DNA from: Bacteroidota bacterium
Lineage (GTDB): Bacteria; Bacteroidota; Bacteroidia; Chitinophagales; Chitinophagaceae
Length of the DNA: 64,000 nucleotides
Assembly: GCA_018267575.1 (NCBI GenBank)
Contig: JAFDYF010000039.1
Location: forward strand, 1-64,000
Reading direction: 5' to 3'
A model generated the notes under the pieces. That model was not told where the DNA came from, searched no databases, and saw nothing but the letters and a program-made list of their open reading frames with translations. Below are positions 45,869-54,489 of this stretch, piece after piece. The stretch's first letter is position 1. The number at the start of each line of letters is the position of its first letter. The position numbers and the translations under genes are program-made.

Positions 45869-48754
45869 ATGATAGACAGTAAATTAAAAAAGCCGGGTAA
45901 GCTCGTTAAGTTCAGAGGAAGAAGGTGTGTTGTACAGCCATCTTCTGACAATGAAATAGTATTGCTCAAACCGCTTGGTGGTTCTGATGATGAAATGATT
46001 TCAGTATTTGAACCCGTATTGCAAGCCTTTGATAAATTAGAAGACGACCAGTTTGAATTACCTGACAAATCGGACTTAGACAGTTTTCTTACTGCAAAAC
46101 TATTATACGATGCAGCAAGGCTTTCTTTCCGGCAGGTAAGCGGCCCGTTTCGTTGTATGGGTAAACTTTCGTTTCGTCCAAGATCATATCAATTGGTTCC
46201 GCTAATAATGGCATTAAAGCAATCTGTAACCCGTTTGTTAATAGCGGATGATGTGGGGGTTGGTAAAACGATTGAAGCCATCTTGATTCTGCGGGAACTG
46301 TTGGAACGAGGTACAATAAAATCCTTTGCTGTTTTATGTCCTCCGCATTTATGCGAACAGTGGCAAAAAGAATTATCTGATAAATTAGATATTGATGCTG
46401 TAATCATTCGTTCAAGTACTGTTGCAGGATTGGAGAGAAAGATTGTTGGAGATGATACGCTGAATGTATTCAACTATTACCCCTACCAGGTGGTATCTAT
46501 TGACTATGTAAAAAATGGCTCGGCCAAAATGCCCGCCTTTTTAAAAGATGTGCCTGATTTGGTTATTGTAGATGAAGCTCATACATGTACCAAAAATCTT
46601 GATTTTAAAAAAGCCGGTCAAAGCCAACAACGATATGAACTGTTAGAGAAGATTGCTAAGAACGATCAACAGCATTTGCTTTTGCTAACTGCAACGCCAC
46701 ACAGCGGAAAAGATGGTGAATTTAAATCGTTGTTAGGGTTGGTTAATCCTGAATTTGAAACATACGATTTTGCAGATTTAGAAACCTCGGAAAAAAGAAA
46801 AGTTGCTGCTCACTTCATACAACGTAAAAGAAAGAACATTGAAAAGTGGTTGGACGAAGAAACACCTTTTCCAAAGCGAACAACAGAAGAATTACCCTAT
46901 ACCCTTTCTGCATCTTCAGATTATTACAAACTCTATCAGGATGTATTAAAATTTGCAAGAGGTATAAGCACCGAAGGTGTCACAGAAAACAAAGCAAGGA
47001 TAAAATACTTTGCAGCTCTGTCATTATTGAGAGGTGTAATGAGCAGCCCGGCAGCAGGGTTTGAAATGTTACAAAAGCGTAAATCCAAAATTGCAGAGCC
47101 GGATGAAATTACCGCAGATGAATTAAAAGACAATCCAATTGTGGAAAAGTGGGATGAGCAAAGCGATTCAGAGCAGATTGAAATTATTGACAGTGCCGGT
47201 CTTTCTGAAAGCGAATGGAATATTTTACATAGACTTGCTCAAAAAGCTTTGGAGTTAACCAATATTGAGAAAGACCAAAAAGTAAAACTTGGTGCTGAGC
47301 AAATCAAACTATGGATTAGCAAAGGACAAAGCCCCATTGTTTTCTGTCGTTTTATTGCTACAGCACAATATGTCGCAAAAATTCTAAAAGAATATTTGCC
47401 AAAGGATGTGGATGTTCGTGCCATCACCAGCGAACTGAGTGATGAAGAACGCAGGGAGAAGATTGATGAAATGGCTAAAAGCCCAAAACGGGTTTTAGTG
47501 GCTACCGATTGTTTAAGTGAGGGTATTAACCTTCAAGATAAATTCAATGCCATCCTGCATTACGATTTACCCTGGAACCCTAACCGTTTGGAACAGAGAG
47601 AAGGCCGTGTTGACCGCTACGGCCAACCGGGATGGATTGATAAAAACGGGAATTATCAAAATACCATTGATGTAAAGGTGCTATTTGGTGAAGATAATCC
47701 GATGGATGTGGTCGTACTAAAAATCATCATCGAAAAAATACAACGCATTCAAAACACATCAGGTGTAAGCATTGCGTTAGCCGATGATAACCGTTCGGTG
47801 ATGGACAAGGTGTTGAAAGAGGTATTACTAAATCCTGATAAAGCCCAAAACAGATTTTCAAAACAAATACGCATTGATTTTGGGGCAAGCCCTGAGTTAG
47901 ACGAATTGGATGTTGAAATTACCAACGAGATTGAAGCAGCAAGGGAAAAGGCTGAAAAAATCCGTTCCATTTTTGCACATGAAAGCATTATGCCGGATGA
48001 AGTTAAAAAAGACTTACACGAAGTAGATGAAGCCATTGGCGATGTGGCCACCTTAGAGGCTTTTGTGGTGGCAGCTGCAAAACTATTGGGTGCAAACTTT
48101 GATAAAATACAAGGCGGCTTCATTTTCAAGAAATTGAATATGGATGATTGGATGGCATCTGCATTGGGTCAGGGCGATAAAATTCATATTTCATTCCAGT
48201 CACCTACTCCGCAAGGCTTCCGTTACTTAGGCCGCAACCATCGTTTTGTAGAGCAGCTATGTCACCGCATTATTGCCAACTCTCTTGATAAAGAAAGAAA
48301 AGGAAATAAAGCTGCAAGGGCATCCGTATTCCGCACAGATGCAGTTAATACGCAAACCACTTTAATTCAATTCCGAGTTCGCAATGTTATTCGTGAAGTG
48401 AGCAAGCAACACGAAATGGTTTCCGAAGAAATGTTTCTTTGGGGCTACGAGCAAACAGCTGATGGTATTCATGCGCTGGATATTGACCAATGCAAAACAC
48501 TGTTGCATACTTCAAGTGCATTAGACATTAGCACCGAAAGGCAGGGAATCATTTTTGAAAAGGAACTGGAACATTTTGAAGAATTGCATCCTGACTTTAT
48601 TGCAGTAGTTGCGAAGCGTTCTGATGAATTGGTGAATGCACATACCCGTTTTGCAAAGTATATTGGAGCTAAACGGTTTGAAGCAGTAACACCTGTTTTG
48701 CCTCCTGATATTTTAGGGGTATATGTATTGATTCCTAATCCTAAAATCAATTAA
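45869..48754 (+). CDS. SNF2-type helicase (DrmD-like)
   Basis: 961 residues. Motifs: ADDVGVGKTIEAILILREL (about 122-140), VDEAHTC (about 232), TATPHSGKDGE, then in the second lobe VLVATDCLSEGINLQDKFN and PNRLEQREGRVDRYGQ (about 572-587). This is the SNF2/RapA-like superfamily 2 class found as DrmD in class 1 DISARM and in other defence loci, where it translocates on double-stranded DNA. It begins five bases after the helicase-nuclease stop, so the two are translationally coupled. Confidence 0.8.
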   Translation: MIDSKLKKPGKLVKFRGRRCVVQPSSDNEIVLLKPLGGSDDEMISVFEPVLQAFDKLEDDQFELPDKSDLDSFLTAKLLYDAARLSFRQVSGPFRCMGKLSFRPRSYQLVPLIMALKQSVTRLLIADDVGVGKTIEAILILRELLERGTIKSFAVLCPPHLCEQWQKELSDKLDIDAVIIRSSTVAGLERKIVGDDTLNVFNYYPYQVVSIDYVKNGSAKMPAFLKDVPDLVIVDEAHTCTKNLDFKKAGQSQQRYELLEKIAKNDQQHLLLLTATPHSGKDGEFKSLLGLVNPEFETYDFADLETSEKRKVAAHFIQRKRKNIEKWLDEETPFPKRTTEELPYTLSASSDYYKLYQDVLKFARGISTEGVTENKARIKYFAALSLLRGVMSSPAAGFEMLQKRKSKIAEPDEITADELKDNPIVEKWDEQSDSEQIEIIDSAGLSESEWNILHRLAQKALELTNIEKDQKVKLGAEQIKLWISKGQSPIVFCRFIATAQYVAKILKEYLPKDVDVRAITSELSDEERREKIDEMAKSPKRVLVATDCLSEGINLQDKFNAILHYDLPWNPNRLEQREGRVDRYGQPGWIDKNGNYQNTIDVKVLFGEDNPMDVVVLKIIIEKIQRIQNTSGVSIALADDNRSVMDKVLKEVLLNPDKAQNRFSKQIRIDFGASPELDELDVEITNEIEAAREKAEKIRSIFAHESIMPDEVKKDLHEVDEAIGDVATLEAFVVAAAKLLGANFDKIQGGFIFKKLNMDDWMASALGQGDKIHISFQSPTPQGFRYLGRNHRFVEQLCHRIIANSLDKERKGNKAARASVFRTDAVNTQTTLIQFRVRNVIREVSKQHEMVSEEMFLWGYEQTADGIHALDIDQCKTLLHTSSALDISTERQGIIFEKELEHFEELHPDFIAVVAKRSDELVNAHTRFAKYIGAKRFEAVTPVLPPDILGVYVLIPNPKIN

Positions 48755-48795
48755 AAAATTATGGATGGGGATTTGATTTTACACAGCTGTAATAT

Positions 48796-48822
48796 GTCAC
48801 AAATTTCGACAAGATTTGTGAC
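48796..48822. promoter_or_regulatory. AbiE operator, distal palindrome
   Basis: GTCACAAAT, a nine-base spacer, then ATTTGTGAC: a perfect 9+9 inverted repeat. The same sequence with the same spacing recurs 79 bases downstream (48875-48901) just before the AbiEi start. Paired inverted repeats bound cooperatively by the antitoxin are known for abiE promoters. Confidence 0.75.
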
Positions 48823-48871
48823 GGATATTGTAATAGAAGATTGCTAAATATGGTACGATTCAAACCAATTA

Positions 48872-48904
48872 TTTGTCACAAATATTTTATAAATTTGTGA
48901 CAAA
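48872..48904. promoter_or_regulatory. AbiE operator, proximal palindrome
   Basis: TTTGTCACAAAT, nine bases, then ATTTGTGACAAA, a perfect 12+12 inverted repeat 18 bases before the AbiEi ATG. It contains the full core of the distal copy. At this distance a bound repressor would block transcription or translation start. It shows the AbiE pair has its own control inside the island. Confidence 0.8.
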
Positions 48905-48922
48905 ATAAAATTAAAAATATAA

Positions 48923-49531
48923 ATGCAAAGTATTGAAAAACAAATAGAAAAGTCAATTAAAAGCAAGCCAATTGGCTATTTAGTATTGCCAGACGATTAT
49001 TTGTCTTATGGCTCATCAGATGCCATACGGCAAGCTTTGAGTCGCTTGCAAAATAAAAAGGTGATTGTAAGAGTGGCCCAAGGCATTTATGTGCGACCTA
49101 AAATAAGTAAGCTGATAGGTCCATTAGTTCCCACCGCCGAAGAAGTAGCAGAAGCCATTGCCAAACGAGATAGATTAAGAACCGTTCCCACGGGAAGCTA
49201 TGCATTAAATGCCTTAGGGCTGAGTACACAAGTGCCAATGAACATTGTTTTGCTTACAGATGGTTCCCCCCGTGAAATAAAAGTGGGAAAGCGGAAGATA
49301 AAGTTAAAAAAAACCACACCTAAAAACTTGTTGGCAAAGGGCAAGATTAGCCGATTGGTCATTCAAGCATTGAAAGATATTGGAAAAGGAAAGGTAAAGG
49401 AGGAAGAAGAGAAAAAGATTATTGCCTTACTAAAAAGAGAAGATGAAAAGGACTTGAAACATGATATTGCTTTAGCACCAGTATGGATTCAAAAAATAAT
49501 GATAAAAGCATTGAGCAATGGTAAAAATTGA
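48923..49531 (+). CDS. AbiEi-type antitoxin (DUF6088-like)
   Basis: 202 residues. A winged-helix domain occupies the first 60 residues (KSKPIGYLVLPDDYLSYGSS, IRQALSRLQNKKVIVRVAQG) with the IYVRP turn that ends this domain in AbiEi proteins. The C-terminal antitoxin domain has TVPTGSYALNALGLSTQVP and DGSPREIKVGKRKIKLKK. AbiEi represses its own operon and counteracts AbiEii. Two matching palindromes stand upstream. It overlaps the toxin gene by 14 bases. Confidence 0.85.
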   Translation: MQSIEKQIEKSIKSKPIGYLVLPDDYLSYGSSDAIRQALSRLQNKKVIVRVAQGIYVRPKISKLIGPLVPTAEEVAEAIAKRDRLRTVPTGSYALNALGLSTQVPMNIVLLTDGSPREIKVGKRKIKLKKTTPKNLLAKGKISRLVIQALKDIGKGKVKEEEEKKIIALLKREDEKDLKHDIALAPVWIQKIMIKALSNGKN

Positions 49532-50564
49532 TTTTTATAAAATAGATAAGGCAGAGAAAGTGGCTATTTTCAATGCTATTGCAACCGAAAAAGGCATGAC
49601 ACCCTTTGCTGTAGAAAAAGACTGGTGGGTAAGTCGCACTTTGGAAATCATTTTTCAAATGGAGATTGCCAAACATTTGGTATTCAAAGGCGGTACATCC
49701 CTAAGCAAAGCATGGAAACTAATAAATCGCTTTTCAGAAGATATTGACTTGGCAATTGATAAGGATTTTTTTGAAGGCTACAAAGGGGATATTTCAAAAA
49801 CACAAATAGGCAAATTAAGAAAAGTAGCTGGTGTATATACAACGGGAACCTTCTTTGAAAAATTGCAAGAAGCGTTAACGGCAAAAGGCTTTAATGAGCT
49901 TGAGTTTAAAGTAATTAATAGTGGAGAAACTGATCAGGACCCAAGGATTATTGAAATCTATTATCCCAATGTAATTACTCAACCTACTGAATATGTGTTG
50001 CCAAGAGTACAAATAGAAATCAGTTGCAGGTCGTTGAGGGAACCGTTTACTGCTAAAACTTTTGGTTCATTGGTAGATGAATTTTATGAAGATAAAGAAT
50101 TTGCCGAACCATTATTTGAAGTGCCTACTGTAAATCCTGAACGCACATTCTTAGAGAAATTATTTCTGCTACAGGAAGAGTTTAACCGTCCTTCAGAAAA
50201 AATGAGAGTGAATAGATTAAGCCGCCATCTATACGATATATACCAACTAACAAAAGCAGGTATTGCCGAAAAGGCAATTCGTAATAAAGAATTGTTTGAA
50301 ATAATCGTGGCACACCGGTATCAGTTTTCAAGGGTTGGTGAAGTGGACTATAACCTGCATAACCCTAAAACATTGAATCCAATTCCCATTAAAGAAAAAA
50401 TCGGGGATTGGAAAGCAGATTATTCCAACATGATGGAGGAAATGATTTATGAAGAAAACAAACCCTCTTTTAATGATCTGATCAACAATTTAAAGGTATT
50501 GACAACCCAGCTTCAAGCTTTGGATTGGCAGTTTGAACTAACCTTTCCCATTCCTAAATCCTAA
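49518..50564 (+). CDS. AbiEii-type nucleotidyltransferase toxin
   Basis: 348 residues. The AbiEii signature is complete: VFKGGTSLSKAWKLINRFSE followed by DIDLAID (residues about 55-80), then PRVQIEISCRSL and NPERTFLEKLFLL, which hold the later conserved carboxylate and Lys. Such enzymes block growth by modifying tRNA and cause abortive infection. It is encoded with its antitoxin by overlap and ends five bases before the methylase, so the pair is embedded in the larger operon rather than beside it. Confidence 0.88.
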   Translation: MVKIDFYKIDKAEKVAIFNAIATEKGMTPFAVEKDWWVSRTLEIIFQMEIAKHLVFKGGTSLSKAWKLINRFSEDIDLAIDKDFFEGYKGDISKTQIGKLRKVAGVYTTGTFFEKLQEALTAKGFNELEFKVINSGETDQDPRIIEIYYPNVITQPTEYVLPRVQIEISCRSLREPFTAKTFGSLVDEFYEDKEFAEPLFEVPTVNPERTFLEKLFLLQEEFNRPSEKMRVNRLSRHLYDIYQLTKAGIAEKAIRNKELFEIIVAHRYQFSRVGEVDYNLHNPKTLNPIPIKEKIGDWKADYSNMMEEMIYEENKPSFNDLINNLKVLTTQLQALDWQFELTFPIPKS

Positions 50565-50569
50565 TTGAA

Positions 50570-53500
50570 ATGAATTTCCCATCCATTGACATACAAGGTT
50601 CCATTCTCTCCACTGACTTGCTGGCCAAAATCCGCAGTGAGCAGGCAAGCTTTCAGCAGGGCAAGGATTTTAATACTGATTTGACCAATGCCAAACTAAA
50701 AGATGAAATTAGCTTGGCATGGCAGGAAGCCAAAGGTCAATGGACCATTTATAAAAGCAAACTAACCCGATTAAGGGAAGGGGAAACTGGAACCACCGAG
50801 ACCCGCAATTTCTGGATTTCACCCTTGCTCACCAATCTTGGCTATAACCTTAGTTTCAATAGGACATCCGAAGAACTTAACGGAAAATCATTTCCCATTG
50901 GCTACAGGGATAGCAGCTTAGATAATTTCCCTGTTTATGTTGGCGGCTATCACGAATCACTGGATAAAAGACCGGAAAATAAACAACTCCGTGTATCGCC
51001 ACATGCCATGTTGCAGGAATACCTCAATTACAGTGAGCACCTGTATGGCTTGGTTACCAATGGCCGGCAATTGCGTTTGCTGCGGGATGCCAGCCGTATT
51101 ACCCGCTTGAGCTATGTGGAGTTTAACCTGGAGAAAATGATAGAAGAGGATCTGTATTCCGATTTCGTGATTCTCTTTCGTGTGCTTCATGCCAGCCGTA
51201 TGCCCAAAAAAATAGATGCCGGGGCAGAAAGCATTATGGAGAAATACCATCAGGAAGGGCTGGAAGCGGGCAGTACCATCCGCAATAAATTGGGCGAAGC
51301 CGTTAAAGGGGCAATAAAAAACCTGGCCAATGGCTTTATTAACCATCCCAACAATGCAGCTTTGCGTGAAGCTGTAGCTGCCGGAAATATCAACACCGAT
51401 GAATATTACCGCCATCAGTTGCGGATCATTTACCGCTTGCTTTTTTTGTTTGTGATTGAAGAGCGAAACCTTGTTTATGCCGATAGCAAAACACCCGCGA
51501 CCAAACGGTTCAACCAGATTTATTTCAATTATTATAGCCTGTTGCGCTTGCGAAAATTGGCCAGGAAATTGCTGGCACCCGAAGCCGACCGCCATTATGA
51601 TTTATGGCAAGCTTTGGTGAGCACTTTTTCTTTGTTCGAGAAAAAAGAAATTGGCGAAAAGCTCGGTATCATGGCCTTGCAGGGCGATTTGTTTGGCTAC
51701 CAGGCCATTTCTTGCGACCAATACGATCTGCACCAATGTTACCTGAGCAATGCGGTATTGCTCCACATCATCAAATCACTCAGCTATTTTGAAAATGACA
51801 ATGGGGTTTTGATAGCCGTTAACTATGGTGGCCTGGATGTGGAAGAATTTGGCTCGGTCTACGAAGGATTGCTGGAACTAAAACTGGAAGTAAAGAAGAT
51901 TGAGGGCAGCGACCTGTACAGTTGCCATTTTAATACCAGCAACGAAAGAGGCAAAAGCGGCAGCCACTATACGCCGGAAGAATTGGTGCAACCCCTCATT
52001 AAACATTCCTTGGAGTACTTAATTGAAGATAGAATAAAACCTTATCAGCAAAAAAAAGCCACCAAAGAAGCCACCATACAATCCCTGCTACGTTTAAAAA
52101 TTGCTGATGTTGCTTGCGGCAGCGGCCACATTCTATTGAGTGCAGCCCGTAGGTTGTCCTTGGAAATTGCCCGTGTGCAAACCGATGAAGAACAACCCAA
52201 CCCGGTAGCTATACGAAAAGCCATGAAGGATGTGGTGCGCAACTGCATTTATGGGGTAGATAAAAACCCATTGGCAGTGGAGCTATGTAAAATTGCTTTA
52301 TGGCTCGAGGCATACAACCCTGGGGAACCGCTCAACTTTTTGGACCACCATATAAAATGTGGCGATGCCATTGTGGGCTTGGCCCACCGCGAAGAATTGG
52401 AAAAAGGGATAGCCGATGAAGCTTTTAAAACCTTGCAGGGAGATGATAAAGCCATTGCATCTGCATTTTTAAAAAGGAATAGGGAGGAAAGGAAAAAAAT
52501 AGAATCCACCGGTGCCTTGCAGCAGTTAACCACAGAAGACCGATTGGAAAACACGGTGCAGGAGGCCATGGCGGCGTACAGGACCTTTAACCAACTGCCC
52601 GAAACAACACCCGATGAAATAGAACACAAGACAAAAGCCTATAAAAAATTTATTGATGGCAAGGGTTTTGGTTTTTTAAAAGCCATGGCCGATACACAAG
52701 TTGCCCAATTCTTTATACCCAAAACCGACGACAATAAAGATTACCTGATGACGGATGCGGATTTCCGCTTGATATTGAGCGGTTATAAAGGATGGCAAAT
52801 ACCCCAAACAGCAAAAGCCAAGGCCATTGCAGAAGAGCATAGGTTCTTTCATTGGTTTATTGAATTTCCTGAAGTGTATAATGAAAGTGGCTTTGATTGT
52901 ATTTTGGGGAATCCACCCTATGTTGCTGGAAGAGATATTAAACAAAAAATCGGAATATACTCACAGAACTATATTTTGAATTCATATATACCGAACGAAG
53001 GTAGGTCAGATATAGTAGCATATTTTTTTAGACGCATCGGAGATATAGTAAATAATAGTGGAGTCTTTTCCTTGATTTCTACAAATACAATTTCACAAGG
53101 AGACACTAGGTATACTAGTCTTGATTTCTTAATTGCAAATGGCTATGAGATTAATTTCGCAAATAAAAATATTGTTTGGCCAGGACAGGCTGGTGTTACA
53201 ATAACGATACTTAGCATTAGTAGGAAACAAAGCAAGCTGCCAATTATACTGAACAATAGATCTGCGAGCTTTATAACTTCAAGATTAGAGAATAACACTT
53301 TATTTTCTGAAACAGAGCCATTTATTATAAAGGCAAATTCGGACTTAATATTTCAGGGAACTACTATTTATGGCGAGGGGTTTAAGATATCAAAAGCAGA
53401 AGCAGACAGGCTGTTAGCATTGAATAATAAATACAAGGAAGTGATTTTTCCATTTTTAACCGGTGATGATATCAATGAAAATATAGGTTCATCACCAAGT

Positions 53501-54478
53501 GAAATTGTTATAAATTTCCATGATTGGGAAAGGAAAAAAGCTGAAGAGTATATAGAGTGCTTCGAAATTGTAGCGGAAAAAGTCAAACCAGAGAGAGAGC
53601 GAAAAGGAGACAAACAAACAAAAGAGAAATGGTGGCTATACATGCGAAATCGAGTTGAATCCTATAAAAAGATATCAAAACTTGACTTTGTGTTGGTTGC
53701 GCCAATAGTTTCCAAATATCTCTCATTTATTAAATTTAAGCCGGATATAGTATTTTCAAATAAAACAGTTGTAGTAACCTTTGCAGATTATAGAGAAGGC
53801 ATATTGCACTCATCAATTTATAATTTATGGGTTTATAAATACTCAACAACACTTGGTTCTTCTACCTTAAACTTTAGCATTGATGATTGTTTTAAAAAAT
53901 TTCCCTTTCCGCAAATCTTCAGCCTGGGGCAAGTAGAAAATTTGAAAGAGGTAGGTCAGCATTACCACGAACACCGCAGGCTAATCATGCTAGGTATGCA
54001 ATTAGGTCTTACCAAAACCTATAATTTGTTTCACTGCAATGCCATCACTGTCCAGAGCATTAATGATAAAGACAAACAAGTAGCATCATTGCAAAAGCAT
54101 TTAGGAAAAACTGCTAATACCATTTCATTTGATGAAGCCATAAAAGGTATTCTCAAACTCCGTGAACTACATGCGCAAATGGATGAGGCGGTATTGGATG
54201 CTTATGGATGGAATGATATAGCACTCAAACATGATTTTTATGAGGTGGATTATTTACCAGAAAATGACCGGGTTCGTTTTACCATCCATCCAACTGCCCG
54301 AAAAGAAGTGTTGAAACGCTTATTGGAATTGAACCATAAGATACATGCGGAAGAGGTGAAGGCAGGGTTGTGGGAGAAGAAGGGAGGGAGGGGGAAAGCT
54401 GGTAAAGGAGGAAACAAAGATGATTATGACGAGGATGCTCCCGATGAGGAGTTGGGAGGCTTATTTAAGCAGGAATAA
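50570..54478 (+). CDS. Eco57I-type N6-adenine DNA methyltransferase (DrmMI-like)
   Basis: 1,302 residues. SAM motif I is IADVACGSGHILLSAARR (about 510-528) and catalytic motif IV is CILGNPPYVAGRD (about 775), the NPPY of adenine methylases. YTPEELVQPLI precedes motif I. A target-recognition region follows and the C terminus is a Gly/Lys-rich then acidic tail. Large class 1 DISARM and BREX-like methylases have this layout. It probably marks host DNA. The segment from about 52.9 to 53.95 kb is noticeably more AT-rich than the flanking parts of the same gene, suggesting an exchanged recognition domain. Confidence 0.85.
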   Translation: MNFPSIDIQGSILSTDLLAKIRSEQASFQQGKDFNTDLTNAKLKDEISLAWQEAKGQWTIYKSKLTRLREGETGTTETRNFWISPLLTNLGYNLSFNRTSEELNGKSFPIGYRDSSLDNFPVYVGGYHESLDKRPENKQLRVSPHAMLQEYLNYSEHLYGLVTNGRQLRLLRDASRITRLSYVEFNLEKMIEEDLYSDFVILFRVLHASRMPKKIDAGAESIMEKYHQEGLEAGSTIRNKLGEAVKGAIKNLANGFINHPNNAALREAVAAGNINTDEYYRHQLRIIYRLLFLFVIEERNLVYADSKTPATKRFNQIYFNYYSLLRLRKLARKLLAPEADRHYDLWQALVSTFSLFEKKEIGEKLGIMALQGDLFGYQAISCDQYDLHQCYLSNAVLLHIIKSLSYFENDNGVLIAVNYGGLDVEEFGSVYEGLLELKLEVKKIEGSDLYSCHFNTSNERGKSGSHYTPEELVQPLIKHSLEYLIEDRIKPYQQKKATKEATIQSLLRLKIADVACGSGHILLSAARRLSLEIARVQTDEEQPNPVAIRKAMKDVVRNCIYGVDKNPLAVELCKIALWLEAYNPGEPLNFLDHHIKCGDAIVGLAHREELEKGIADEAFKTLQGDDKAIASAFLKRNREERKKIESTGALQQLTTEDRLENTVQEAMAAYRTFNQLPETTPDEIEHKTKAYKKFIDGKGFGFLKAMADTQVAQFFIPKTDDNKDYLMTDADFRLILSGYKGWQIPQTAKAKAIAEEHRFFHWFIEFPEVYNESGFDCILGNPPYVAGRDIKQKIGIYSQNYILNSYIPNEGRSDIVAYFFRRIGDIVNNSGVFSLISTNTISQGDTRYTSLDFLIANGYEINFANKNIVWPGQAGVTITILSISRKQSKLPIILNNRSASFITSRLENNTLFSETEPFIIKANSDLIFQGTTIYGEGFKISKAEADRLLALNNKYKEVIFPFLTGDDINENIGSSPSEIVINFHDWERKKAEEYIECFEIVAEKVKPERERKGDKQTKEKWWLYMRNRVESYKKISKLDFVLVAPIVSKYLSFIKFKPDIVFSNKTVVVTFADYREGILHSSIYNLWVYKYSTTLGSSTLNFSIDDCFKKFPFPQIFSLGQVENLKEVGQHYHEHRRLIMLGMQLGLTKTYNLFHCNAITVQSINDKDKQVASLQKHLGKTANTISFDEAIKGILKLRELHAQMDEAVLDAYGWNDIALKHDFYEVDYLPENDRVRFTIHPTARKEVLKRLLELNHKIHAEEVKAGLWEKKGGRGKAGKGGNKDDYDEDAPDEELGGLFKQE

Positions 54479-54489
54479 GAAATAAAATT

